From the NCBI RefSeq assembly GCF_022179285.1, contig NZ_BPQO01000007.1, positions 186,001 through 250,000 on the forward strand: a DNA stretch of 64,000 nucleotides, in the 5' to 3' direction. The DNA is from Methylobacterium hispanicum (GTDB lineage Bacteria > Pseudomonadota > Alphaproteobacteria > Rhizobiales > Beijerinckiaceae). The number at the start of each line of letters is the position of its first letter. Positions within the stretch are counted from its first letter, which is position 1. The notes under the pieces are model-generated. The model ran no database searches, was not told the origin of the DNA, and saw only the letters and a list, made by a program, of their open reading frames with translations. Made by a program: the position numbers and the translations under genes. This document shows positions 52,199-60,119 of this stretch, piece after piece.

Positions 52199-53404
52199 TC
52201 AGCTCATCTTGCAGCCGGCGGCCTCGGACGAGAGGAACGACTTGCCGGAGCTGACGATCTCGACGAAATCGTCCTTGTCGGCCATCTGCGACTTGGGCTT
52301 TCCTTTGAGCAGGTAATAGTTCTTGATGACCTGATGGTCGGCGGCGCGGATCTCCTCGTCGCCGGTGAGACCCGCATAGGTCAAGCCCTCCAGCGCCTTG
52401 GTGACGGCGGGCCCTTCCGCGGATCCGGCCTTCGCGGCGCCGTCGAGCAGGAGCTTCGTCATCAGGTAGGAGCCCGCGAAGGAGTAGTTCGGGCTGAACT
52501 TGCGCGTCGCCCGCACCTTCGCGACGAAGGCCTTGTTCGACGGTGTGTCGATGCCGTGCCAGTACTGCGCGCCGAAATAGACGCCCTCGCACAGGTCGGG
52601 CCCCAGGGCCTCGAACTGCTCCAGGCCCGAGGCCCAGGCCAGCACGATGGTCATGCGCTTCTTCAGGCCGAAGCTCACCGCCTGGCGCAGGGTGTCGGAG
52701 GATTGCGACCCGAAGCTCAGGATCAGCAGCACGTCGGGCTTGGCCGCGATGGCGTTGGTCAGGTAGCCGCTGAACTCCTTCTCGGCGAGCGCGTGGTAGC
52801 TGTTGCCCACATGCTCGATGCCCTTCTCCTGGAAGACCGCCTTGGCGGCGCCGAGCAGCCCCTCGCCGAAGACGTATTGCGGCGTGATCGTGTACCAGCG
52901 CTTGGCCTGCGGCATCCGCTCGATCAGCGGGCGCACGGTCTGGGCGATCGCCCCGTGGGTGGGCACGCTCCAGCGGAAGGTGCCGCGGTTGCACTCCTTG
53001 CCGGTGATCTCGTCGGCGCCGGCGGTGGTGAAGAACACGCCGCCGCCATTCGTCACCTCCTTGCCCATCACGAGCGCTTCCGAGGAGAGGATCCCGCCGG
53101 CGAACAGCCGGGCGCCCTCGGCCATCGCCTCCTGCACCCGCCGGGCCGCGGTCGCGGGCTTGCCCTCGGTGTCGAGGTCGCGCGCCACCACCTTGCGTCC
53201 CAGAACCGTGCCGGCCTCCTCGGCGGCGAAGGCCGCGCCGAGCGCGGCGAACTTCCCGTTCGCCGCGAAGGCACCCGACATCGGCAGCGGCGCCCCGACG
53301 ACGAGGTCGGCACCCGCGGCCCGCGCGCCTCGCAGCAGGGCCGGCGACGTCAGGGATGCGAGGGCGAAGGACGAGGTGGCCAGAAAGGAGCGGCGGTCGA
53401 GCAT
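52199..53404 (-). CDS. ABC transporter substrate-binding protein (Leu/Ile/Val-type)
   Basis: A 401-residue periplasmic protein with a Tat-like signal (DRRSFLATSSFALASLTSPA; cleavage about residue 29). The Peripla_BP_6 fold shows DLVVGAPLPMSGAFAANGKF, then TTAGADEITGKECNRGTFRWS and GVYFGAQYWHGIDTPSNKAFV. Cys in KECNRG and the C-terminal AAGCKMS may form a disulfide. First gene of the transporter/peptidase unit; the ligand is probably an amino-acid-, peptide- or amide-like compound rather than Leu itself. Confidence 0.9.
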   Translation of the reverse strand: MLDRRSFLATSSFALASLTSPALLRGARAAGADLVVGAPLPMSGAFAANGKFAALGAAFAAEEAGTVLGRKVVARDLDTEGKPATAARRVQEAMAEGARLFAGGILSSEALVMGKEVTNGGGVFFTTAGADEITGKECNRGTFRWSVPTHGAIAQTVRPLIERMPQAKRWYTITPQYVFGEGLLGAAKAVFQEKGIEHVGNSYHALAEKEFSGYLTNAIAAKPDVLLILSFGSQSSDTLRQAVSFGLKKRMTIVLAWASGLEQFEALGPDLCEGVYFGAQYWHGIDTPSNKAFVAKVRATRKFSPNYSFAGSYLMTKLLLDGAAKAGSAEGPAVTKALEGLTYAGLTGDEEIRAADHQVIKNYYLLKGKPKSQMADKDDFVEIVSSGKSFLSSEAAGCKMS

Positions 53405-53434
53405 GGCACCATCCTGAGAATCGGTCGGACAATC

Positions 53435-53454
53435 CTATCTATACGTATCGATAG
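53435..53454. promoter_or_regulatory. 20-bp palindromic operator candidate
   Basis: CTATCTATACGTATCGATAG is self-complementary except for one mismatched pair. It lies ~31 bases upstream of the substrate-binding protein start on the minus strand, a natural repressor position. It is a candidate for the GntR/FCD regulator at the end of the same unit. Confidence 0.55.
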
Positions 53455-53489
53455 AGCCGACCAAATGGCGCGGCAAACCCGATTTTTAC

Positions 53490-53532
53490 TGCACTGCAAA
53501 AATGTGCAGCTGCACAAATGCCGTGCACTGCA
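53490..53532. promoter_or_regulatory. Palindrome with flanking direct repeats
   Basis: A perfect 14-bp palindrome TGTGCAGCTGCACA (53503-53516) is flanked by two copies of TGCACTGCA (53490-53498 and 53524-53532). The stretch is AT-richer than its surroundings and sits 86-128 bases upstream of the substrate-binding protein gene. Probably a multi-site regulator-binding region. Confidence 0.55.
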
Positions 53533-53837
53533 ATAAGCGAGGGTGCCGTGCGACCGGCGCTGCCGTTTCGGTCACGGTCCTCCGGACAGGGTTCAGCCGA
53601 AGGGTTCGGCCTCCGACAGGGGCCGGCCACGGCCCGAGGGGCGGGCCGCCGCGGCGGGACCGGACGGCGCCCGCAGCCCGGGACGCGCCCGGACGAGTGC
53701 GGATGGGCGGCCGGCGGACCGGCGGCGAGTGCCGCACTTGCCTGGAGCGCCGAGGCGCCGCACTCTCAGCTTGACAGCAGGGCCGCCGGGCGTGCGCCGC
53801 GGCGCGCGCTGCCGGCCGGGGAACGTTCGGGATCACG

Positions 53838-54545
53838 ATGGCGGATGACGGGAATGCCGAGGTCGGCGCGATGGACGGGACCGCCTCGCCCGGGGCTCGG
53901 GCGAGGCGTCTCGACCGCCGCTCGTTTCTGTTCGGCTCGGCCGCCGGTCTCGGCGCCTTGGGGTTGGGCGGCTGCGCGACCACCGACGGCGTGATCCTCG
54001 CCGAGGCGACCCGGATCTACGGACCGATGCCGGACGAGAAGTTCCCGATCCCGGCGGTCGATGTCCGCAAGGTCGATCCGAAGTACTATCGCCGGACGGT
54101 TCGGTACGAATCGAAGGAAGCGCCGGGGACGATCGTCGTCGATCCGCGCAACTTCTACGTCTACCGCATCGAGGGTGACGGATCCGCTACCCGGTACGGC
54201 GCCAACGTCGGCCGCGACGGGTTCCTGTGGAGCGGCGACGCCTATGTCGGCCGCAAGTCCGAATGGGCCACCTGGACACCGCCCAAGGAGATGATCCGGC
54301 GTCAGCCCGAGGCCGCCAAGTACGCCCGCGGCATGCCGGGCGGCCTCGACAACCCGCTCGGCGCCCGCACGCTGCATCTCTACCAGAACGGCGCCTACAC
54401 GCTCTACACGATCTACGCCAGCAGCGAGCCCGAATCGATCGGCAGCGGCATCACCAGCGGCTGCGTCGGATTGCTCAGCCAGGACATGATCCACCTCTAC
54501 GCGCGGACCCCGGTGAAGACGAAGGTCGTGGTCCTGCCGGCCTAG
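53838..54545 (+). CDS. L,D-transpeptidase (YkuD) family lipoprotein lacking the catalytic His
   Basis: A 235-residue protein with a Tat-like RRSFLFGSAAGLGALGLGGC signal ending in a lipobox Cys (around residue 46). The YkuD domain follows: GTIVVDPRNFYVYRIEGDG, YGANVGRDGFLWSGDAYVG, LGARTLHLYQNGAYTLYTIY and GSGITSGCVGLLSQDMIHLY. The catalytic Cys is present, but the usual IHGT is IYAS (His to Tyr), and GCIR is GCVG. Normal members form 3-3 cross-links or anchor proteins to peptidoglycan. This copy may be inactive or use another base. Confidence 0.85.
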   Translation: MADDGNAEVGAMDGTASPGARARRLDRRSFLFGSAAGLGALGLGGCATTDGVILAEATRIYGPMPDEKFPIPAVDVRKVDPKYYRRTVRYESKEAPGTIVVDPRNFYVYRIEGDGSATRYGANVGRDGFLWSGDAYVGRKSEWATWTPPKEMIRRQPEAAKYARGMPGGLDNPLGARTLHLYQNGAYTLYTIYASSEPESIGSGITSGCVGLLSQDMIHLYARTPVKTKVVVLPA

Positions 54546-54589
54546 GGGATCCGGCGAGCCCGACCCGGCGGTCGTCCGTGGCCGGGCGA

Positions 54590-54631
54590 GCCGGACGGCT
54601 CGCGCCGGACGGCTCGCGCCGGACGGCTCGC
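54590..54631. repeat. 14-bp tandem repeat
   Basis: GCCGGACGGCTCGC occurs three times exactly, starting at 54590, 54604 and 54618. It lies in the gap after the L,D-transpeptidase homologue; part of the unit is self-complementary. Confidence 0.85.
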
Positions 54632-54764
54632 GCCGGAAGGGCCGTCCTGAAAGAAGCGGGACCGGCCGAGGGCGCATTCGATCAAGCGCGCGTCCGGAGC
54701 GGACCTATCCTCCTCCAGGCCACGCGTCTCCGTCCGACGCGGAGGCCGCAGGTCGGAGGCTCTC

Positions 54765-55148
54765 ATGACGACTGGATCTCGGAACATGTCCCGGATCGCC
54801 CTCGGCGCGATCGCGGCCCTGTGCTGCCTGTCGGTCCGGGCGCAGCCGCTCGTCGTGCAGGTGAACCCGCGCGGACCGACGACCGGCGAGATCGAGGTCG
54901 GAGGTACCCCGGTCGCCGTGGCGACCCTGTTCGAGGTGGGGCCGCGCTACACCGCCGCGAACGGGTTCGGCCGCCGGGTCGGGATCGGCAGCCCCGTCCC
55001 GGACTGGATCGAGATGGGCCTCTTCCGCAACCAGTCGGTGCCGAGCCTCGATCCGTCGGGCTACTACGGCTACTTCATCTCGCCCGACGACAAGGCCGTG
55101 GTGGTGGATCTCGATTCGCGCCGGGTCGTGCGCGTCCTGTCCCACTGA
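54765..55148 (+). CDS. Small secreted protein, unknown
   Basis: A 127-residue protein with a signal peptide (cleavage after VRA, near residue 26). The mature part is beta-rich (PLVVQVNPRGPTTGEIEVG, YYGYFISPDDKAVVVDLDSR) and lacks Cys. No family is recognised. It is followed 24 bases later by the DUF4344 peptidase gene in the same direction. Confidence 0.65.
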   Translation: MTTGSRNMSRIALGAIAALCCLSVRAQPLVVQVNPRGPTTGEIEVGGTPVAVATLFEVGPRYTAANGFGRRVGIGSPVPDWIEMGLFRNQSVPSLDPSGYYGYFISPDDKAVVVDLDSRRVVRVLSH

Positions 55149-55172
55149 GACCCGGGGTCCGGAGGCCGCCGG

Positions 55173-55997
55173 ATGCGGTGGGCTCTCGGCCTTGCGGCAG
55201 GCTTGGCCCTCGCCGCCGCCCTCCCGGCCTGGGCGGCCCGCCCCGGGGGCGCGGCGATCCGCATCGCCTATCAGCGCCCCGCGCAGGCTGAGACGCGCGC
55301 GATCTACCGTGACCTCAAGGCGCGCCGCGTGCTGGAAGGCCTGCGGACGATCGTCAGGGGGGTGCGCCTGCCCTACGCCCTGACGCTGCGCCTGTCGGCC
55401 TGCGGCGGCGAGCCCGATGCGTGGTACGCGCCCGAGAACCGGACCATCACGGTCTGCTACGAATATGTCCGGGAGGTGCGGGAGACCGCCGCCAGGAGCG
55501 CGTCCGCGTCCGGGGCGCCCCGGCACGGCGCGATCTTCGGCCCCGTGGCGCAGGTCTTCCTCCACGAACTCGGGCATGCCCTCTACGATCTCCTCGCCGT
55601 GCCGGTGCTCGGCCGGGAGGAGGACGCGGCCGACCAGTTCGCGGCCCTCGTCCTGCTCGAACTGCCGCCCGGGCAGGCTCGGCACGCGATCGACGGCATA
55701 GCCCAGCTCATGCGCAGCCAGGCCGCCGAGGAGACGCCCGATCGGGAGACGCTCGCCGACGACCACAGCCTGACCGCCCAGCGCCTCTACAACCTGCTCT
55801 GCCTCGCCTACGGCGCCGACCGCGGGACCTTCGGCTACCTCGTGGACGACGGCACCCTGCCCAGGGGGCGCGCCGCGCAATGCGGGGCCGAGTACGACCT
55901 CGCGGCATCCGCCCTGCAGACGCTCTTCCGCCGCCACCTGCACGACGGCCGGATGGGTCGCGCCCGCATCCGGCGCGCCTTCCGGTGGATGTTCTGA
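55173..55997 (+). CDS. DUF4344 putative metallopeptidase
   Basis: A 274-residue secreted protein (signal residues 1-21, ends AWA). The zinc-binding HExxH is in VFLHELGHALYDLL (around residue 131) and the third ligand is likely the acidic EEDAADQFA shortly after, the DUF4344 arrangement. Earlier the family motif APENRTITVCYEYV is present. Two Cys pairs (SACGG/TVCYE) may form a disulfide. Substrate unknown. Confidence 0.85.
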   Translation: MRWALGLAAGLALAAALPAWAARPGGAAIRIAYQRPAQAETRAIYRDLKARRVLEGLRTIVRGVRLPYALTLRLSACGGEPDAWYAPENRTITVCYEYVREVRETAARSASASGAPRHGAIFGPVAQVFLHELGHALYDLLAVPVLGREEDAADQFAALVLLELPPGQARHAIDGIAQLMRSQAAEETPDRETLADDHSLTAQRLYNLLCLAYGADRGTFGYLVDDGTLPRGRAAQCGAEYDLAASALQTLFRRHLHDGRMGRARIRRAFRWMF

Positions 55998-56054
55998 TAC
56001 CGTTTCCGGTTGATGGGTTCGGTCTAGCGCATCGTCCCGGAACGAAGCGCGGGT

Positions 56055-56193
56055 CCCCTCTCCCATAGGGAGAGGGACAGGGTGAGGCGTATGAGGCTTC
56101 CGAAAGAGGCGGGGGCCTGAACGCGCGTCGATGGCGTGCTCAGTCCTGTCAGGTCATACCCCTCACCCCAACCCTCTCCCTATGGGAGAGGGG
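56055..56193. repeat. Long inverted repeat (42-base arms)
   Basis: Bases 56055-56095 and 56152-56193 are near-exact reverse complements (core CTCTCCCATAGGGAGAGGG, itself a hairpin), separated by ~56 bases. Part of the 471-base gap between the DUF4344 gene and the second AraC regulator; the remainder of this gap shows no gene. Confidence 0.85.
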
Positions 56194-56468
56194 GCGCGGC
56201 GCGGTTCACCGCATGCGGCCGAACCCATCGACCGGAGGCCGCATGAGGCGATGGGCAGGCCGAGGGCCCTTCCGCGCGTCGGAGACGGGGCGACGGGCCC
56301 GGTGCAAGCGAAGTCGTGCTCGTCGATCTGCTTCGATCAAATGTAGGATCTATAATCCAGAGGCAAGCTGCTCGCTCCATGTGCGGTTGGACATTGATCC
56401 ATCGCAATGTAGAGATCCCGCAGGTCCCCTGAAGTCGCCCGGCCCGCACGCGGAATGGGACTTCTATA

Positions 56469-57635
56469 ATGGTCGATCGACTTGCCCCGGCGCGCGAAGA
56501 CAGTCGGGATCTCCTCGGCGCGTTCCGGCTGCGCGAGGCGGTCCAGCCTCTCACCGGCCGCGGCGGCGTCGGTGGCCTCCGCGGCGTCCCGGGCGCGACC
56601 TGTGCGGTGCTCTCGGACCACGGCGCGGATCCCGCTCGCCTGCTCCGCGAGGCGGGCCTCGACCCCGCAACGGTCCGGGACGACGGGCCACCGATCCCGA
56701 GCGCCCTGCTCGGACGATTGCTCCAGCTGGGCGCGCGCCGCATCCGATGCGGCCATCTCGGCCTGCTCGTGGGACAGCGCATCGGGCTCGCCGAACTCGG
56801 CCCGAGCAGGGGACTGGTCCGGAACGCGGACACGGTCGGCGAGGCGCTGCACGTGCTGGAGACTCGGCCCTGGGCCTGGTCATGCGGCTTCGCGGTCAGG
56901 CTCTGCGTCGAGGCCGACCTGGCGCTGCTCCACTATTTTCCCTGCGAGCCCGGCGCGACGGCGGTCGGCCTCCAGGCGGAGGGGGCGCTCGCCACGGTCG
57001 TCAACGTCGTGCGCGTGCTGTGCGGCCCCCGCTGGTCGCCCTCGGAGCTCCTGCTGCCGCGGGCGCCGCCGGACCAGACGGACGCCTACTGGCACTTCTT
57101 CCGCGCACCCGTCCGGTTCGACCAGGAATGGGCGGCCCTCGCCTTCCCGGCGCGCCTCCTGGCGCAGCCGGTCGCGGGCGCGGACCGGATCGCCCGGCGG
57201 ATGGCGGAGCCGCGCATCCGGGAGGCCGCGGCCCCGCTCCCGGTCTCGCAGCAGCTGCGGCGGCTGCTCCGCGCGGAGTTCATCCCGAACCCGTGGTCCG
57301 GCAAGGCCGTCGCCCGGCATCTCGCGGTGCATCGGCGCACCCTCAGCCGCCGCCTGAGGGCCGAGGGCACGAGCTTCCGCTCGGTCTCCGCGCAGATCCG
57401 GTTCGAGACCGCCAAGCAGCTCCTGGCCGACACCAACATGTCGCTGGCGCAGATCTCGGCCTGCCTGGGATTCTCCGAGGCGGCCGCCTTCACGCACGCG
57501 TTCCGACGCTGGTCCGGCACGACGCCGAGCGTCTGGAGAGAGGCGAGCCGCCCCCCGGAGGCAGCGGCACCCGGATCCGGTCGAGGATCGTCGAACGACG
57601 TCACCGCGACGGAGAGAACGAGGAGGTCCCAATGA
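56469..57635 (+). CDS. AraC-family regulator with Arabinose_bd-type N-terminal domain
   Basis: A 388-residue protein in the OruR/ArgR-like AraC group: an N-terminal sensor domain of ~230 residues (LREAGLDPATVRDDG, LLQLGARRIRCGHLGLLVGQ, VRNADTVGEALHVLE) and a C-terminal HTH (VARHLAVHRRTLSRRLRAEGTSF and LAQISACLGFSEAAAFTHAFRRWSG). The regulon is unknown; the gene is directly upstream of, and overlaps by four bases, a secreted Gly/Tyr-rich protein gene. Confidence 0.88.
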   Translation: MVDRLAPAREDSRDLLGAFRLREAVQPLTGRGGVGGLRGVPGATCAVLSDHGADPARLLREAGLDPATVRDDGPPIPSALLGRLLQLGARRIRCGHLGLLVGQRIGLAELGPSRGLVRNADTVGEALHVLETRPWAWSCGFAVRLCVEADLALLHYFPCEPGATAVGLQAEGALATVVNVVRVLCGPRWSPSELLLPRAPPDQTDAYWHFFRAPVRFDQEWAALAFPARLLAQPVAGADRIARRMAEPRIREAAAPLPVSQQLRRLLRAEFIPNPWSGKAVARHLAVHRRTLSRRLRAEGTSFRSVSAQIRFETAKQLLADTNMSLAQISACLGFSEAAAFTHAFRRWSGTTPSVWREASRPPEAAAPGSGRGSSNDVTATERTRRSQ

Positions 57636-58012
57636 CGACGACACGGGTGATCCCGCTCGCAGCCCTCACGCTGGCCGCGCTCATCGGCCTGAATAGCCCC
57701 GACGCGGGCGGACTCGGCATTCCGGCGGCACAGGCGGCCGGCGGGTGCGGGCCCGGCTTCCACCGGGGCCCCTACGGCGCCTGCCGCCCGAACGCCTACG
57801 TCGCGCCGGGCGTCTACGGTCCCCGGGGCGGGGCGGTCTACGGATACCGCGGGGGCGCCCGGTACGGATATCGGGGCGGCGCCGTGTACCGGGGCGGCGT
57901 CTACCGGGGTGGCGCCGTCTACCGGGGCGGCCGGGTCTATGGCGGCCGGGCCGTCCACGCGGGGCGGGCCGGCGGATACAGGGGCGGCTACAGGGGCGGC
58001 TTCCGGCGCTGA
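57632..58012 (+). CDS. Secreted Gly/Tyr/Arg-rich repeat protein
   Basis: A 126-residue protein; ATG 57632 overlaps the AraC stop (ATGA) and follows a strong AGGAGG. A signal peptide (residues ~1-33, ends AQAA) precedes GCGPGFHRGPYGACRPN, the Cys-containing motif of Rhizobiales small secreted proteins. The rest is a repeat of YRGGxVYRGG/YGYRGG, likely disordered or forming extended structures. Tight coupling to a regulator gene is unusual for such a protein. Confidence 0.72.
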   Translation: MTTTRVIPLAALTLAALIGLNSPDAGGLGIPAAQAAGGCGPGFHRGPYGACRPNAYVAPGVYGPRGGAVYGYRGGARYGYRGGAVYRGGVYRGGAVYRGGRVYGGRAVHAGRAGGYRGGYRGGFRR

Positions 58013-58097
58013 GCGCGCCGCCCGCCCCGCATGTCCCCGCGTGCGAGCCGCGCCCGCCCGAGCGGCCGGGCGCGGCTCCCGCCGCCGGGGACGCACC

Positions 58098-58535
58098 CTA
58101 GTAGGCGCGATGGACCGGCCGATAGGACGGGGCCGCGGGCGCGCCGTAGCGTACCGGGACCGGCCCTGCGGCCGGGATCCGGACCGCCGCCGGCATGTTC
58201 GGGTCGAAGGGCAGGAGGGCGGCCCCGGCGGCGATGAAGCCCGCCAGCGCCCGGACGTCGTCCGGTTGCCGCGGATCGCGGGAGATGCGGTCCGTCTCCC
58301 ACGCGAGCCGCAGGTTGCAGGCCCGGGACGGCAGGGCGCCGGTGGGCGTGCAGGCGTCGTGGCGGGCGCAGGCGGCGTCGAGGGCGTCGACGGGCGGCCA
58401 CGGCGCGTTGTTGCCGACGCCGCAGTAATTGCCGTGGATCAGCGCCGCGGGCTGCTGCAGGCCGGACGGCTGCGCCAGCGCGGGCGCGCAGAGGCAGGGT
58501 GCGAGGAGGAGGGGTGCGACGTTCCGGAGGGCCAT
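58098..58535 (-). CDS. Secreted phospholipase-A2-like protein
   Basis: A 145-residue protein with a signal peptide (cleavage after ALA, about residue 21). It contains NYCGVGNNAPWPPVDALDAACARHDAC, resembling the calcium-loop (YCGxGN) and active-site (CCxxHDxC) of secreted PLA2 enzymes, with AACARHDAC replacing CC. His-Asp is retained. Short bacterial PLA2-like proteins exist. Activity is uncertain because the calcium loop is only partly conserved. Confidence 0.65.
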   Translation of the reverse strand: MALRNVAPLLLAPCLCAPALAQPSGLQQPAALIHGNYCGVGNNAPWPPVDALDAACARHDACTPTGALPSRACNLRLAWETDRISRDPRQPDDVRALAGFIAAGAALLPFDPNMPAAVRIPAAGPVPVRYGAPAAPSYRPVHRAY

Positions 58536-58660
58536 GGCGTGACCGAACCCGTTCTGTGGCCCGTCGGCCGGGCGGGCCGCTCGGACCGCCGGCTCAGGCC
58601 GGATGATCGGGGGCCGGGGCCTTCACGCCTCGGCCCTGTCGCAGGCGCGTCCGCGGGGTG

Positions 58661-59059
58661 TCAGTACGCGCGGCAGATGCCCGCATAGGCATCGTAGGTG
58701 GCGTAGGGCCCGCAGCGTCCGTAGGTGGCGCCGTAGCCGGCAGCGGCCGCGGCCCCGACGGCGGCCGCGCCCAGGCCGTAGCCGTAGGGACGCACGCCGT
58801 ATCCGTAGCGGCCGTATCCGTAACCGTATCGGCCGTAGCGGCCCACCGCCCCGTAGCGGCCGACCCCGCCGTAGCGGCCGACCCCGCCGTAGCGGCCCCG
58901 ATAGCCCCCCGCTACCGCGCCGCGGTAGCCGTGGATGCCGCCGCCCCGGACGCCGCCGGCGCGGAAGCCTGTCCCGCCATAGAAGCCGCGCGCTTCGGCC
59001 ATCGCGCCGCCCACGAGCAGGGCGGCGCAGGCCAAAGACGCGATCCGCAATGTTCTCAT
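58661..59059 (-). CDS. Secreted Gly/Tyr-rich repeat protein
   Basis: A 132-residue protein with signal peptide (residues 1-23, ends AEARG). The mature part is Gly/Tyr/Arg-rich with tandem RYGGVG-type hexapeptides encoded by 18-base repeats around 58840-58905, and ends in a Cys-containing ATYGRCGPYATYDAYAGICRAY. The second such protein in this stretch; role unknown, probably surface-associated. Confidence 0.7.
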   Translation of the reverse strand: MRTLRIASLACAALLVGGAMAEARGFYGGTGFRAGGVRGGGIHGYRGAVAGGYRGRYGGVGRYGGVGRYGAVGRYGRYGYGYGRYGYGVRPYGYGLGAAAVGAAAAAGYGATYGRCGPYATYDAYAGICRAY

Positions 59060-59486
59060 GAGGGTGTCTCCGGGCTGGAAGAGGAGGACCTGCCGACGGG
59101 ACCAGGACCGCGTCCCGAGCGAGGCGCGAGGCCGCCTGCCCTCTCGGAGGTCCCCTGCCCGCTCGCAAGCCGTCGGCCGCACGGTAGCGCCGAGCTGCCG
59201 ACCCCGCTTGATCCGGGGGGACGCGCGGCCCGGTCGCGGGGCGCACGGCCCCCGCCGCGGCCGATGTCTCGCCCGATCAAGCAGAGGATCGTCCCGGACG
59301 CATAATCCACCCTCCGCTTCGCTGCGGCATCGATCGCGGCGTCACGGTGTGCGGCGCAGTCCGCGCATCGCGGCGGCCGACGGCAGGCCGCCTCCGGTCC
59401 GGCCAGGGAACGGGCCGAGGGCGCGAAGCGGTCTCGGCATTCGAGGGATGCCTTCGTCCGAAACGACACAGCGTGAGGAGACGGCC
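59060..59486. other. Non-coding gap
   Basis: About 430 bases between divergent genes with no credible coding sequence. One short hairpin (CCGCTTCGCTGCGG, around 59312) was noted. The YciF-like gene's ribosome-binding site (TGAGGAG) is at its right end. Confidence 0.5.
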
Positions 59487-59990
59487 ATGCCGGTCAAGAC
59501 ACCGAGGGAGCTTTTCGTGCGCATGCTGAGCGATGCGCGGCATCACGCGGAACGCGCGACGAAGATCTACGAGGAGCTGGGCCAGGTCGCGCACGACCCG
59601 GCCATCCAGGAGGCCCTGCAGTCCCGCGCCTTCATCCAGGACAAGACGATCAAGTCGCTCGACCGCTGCTTCGAGCTGATCGGCGAGAAGCCGCTCACGG
59701 TCAACGGGCGGTTGCAGGAAGTCTTCCTCGAGGATTTCCGGCGCGAGCTGGCCGAGATCCAGGCCCCGGCGGCCAAGGCCCTGTTCATCCTGGTCAAGGC
59801 GAACCACCTGATGCACCTGCGCATCGCCGAATACGTGGCCCTCGTGGCCATGGCCGACGTGAGCGGCCATTTCGGCGTCGGCGTCCTCTTGGAAAGCTGC
59901 CTCGCGGACAAGCTGGCCTTCACCGAACGGACCCGCCGCCTGATCCGGCGCACGATCGAGAGCAAGCACGCCGTCAAGCTCGCCGCCTGA
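59487..59990 (+). CDS. YciF/DUF892-like ferritin-fold protein
   Basis: A 167-residue protein: four-helix-bundle pattern of the YciE/YciF (DUF892) group, with MPVKTPRELFVRMLSDARHH, KIYEELGQVAHDPAIQEAL and LFILVKANHLMHLRIAEYVALVAMA. Conserved Glu and His for a di-metal site are partly visible (HH, E and H at helix positions). Family members are stress-induced and of unclear role. ATG 59487 follows GTGAGGAG. Confidence 0.8.
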   Translation: MPVKTPRELFVRMLSDARHHAERATKIYEELGQVAHDPAIQEALQSRAFIQDKTIKSLDRCFELIGEKPLTVNGRLQEVFLEDFRRELAEIQAPAAKALFILVKANHLMHLRIAEYVALVAMADVSGHFGVGVLLESCLADKLAFTERTRRLIRRTIESKHAVKLAA

Positions 59991-60043
59991 CCACGCCGTG
60001 CCGCGGATCCGGGGTGGCGGCGGGCGCCCGGGCGGCGCCCGCC

Positions 60044-60119
60044 GCGCGTCAGCCGCGCGCCAGCGCGTCAGCCGCGCGCCAGCGCGTTAGCCGCGCGCCA
60101 GCGCGTTAGCCGCGCGCCA
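60044..60119. repeat. 19-bp tandem repeat at the end of dsdA
   Basis: Four copies of GCGCGTCAGCCGCGCGCCA (third and fourth copies GCGCGTTAG...) start at 60044, 60063, 60082 and 60101. The last copy encodes the final residues and stop of dsdA, so the array looks like a tandem duplication of the gene's 3' end. No spacers, so not a CRISPR. Confidence 0.9.

Noticed and set aside
60044..60119. CRISPR array
   Set aside because: The 19-bp units abut directly without spacers; it is a simple tandem repeat.
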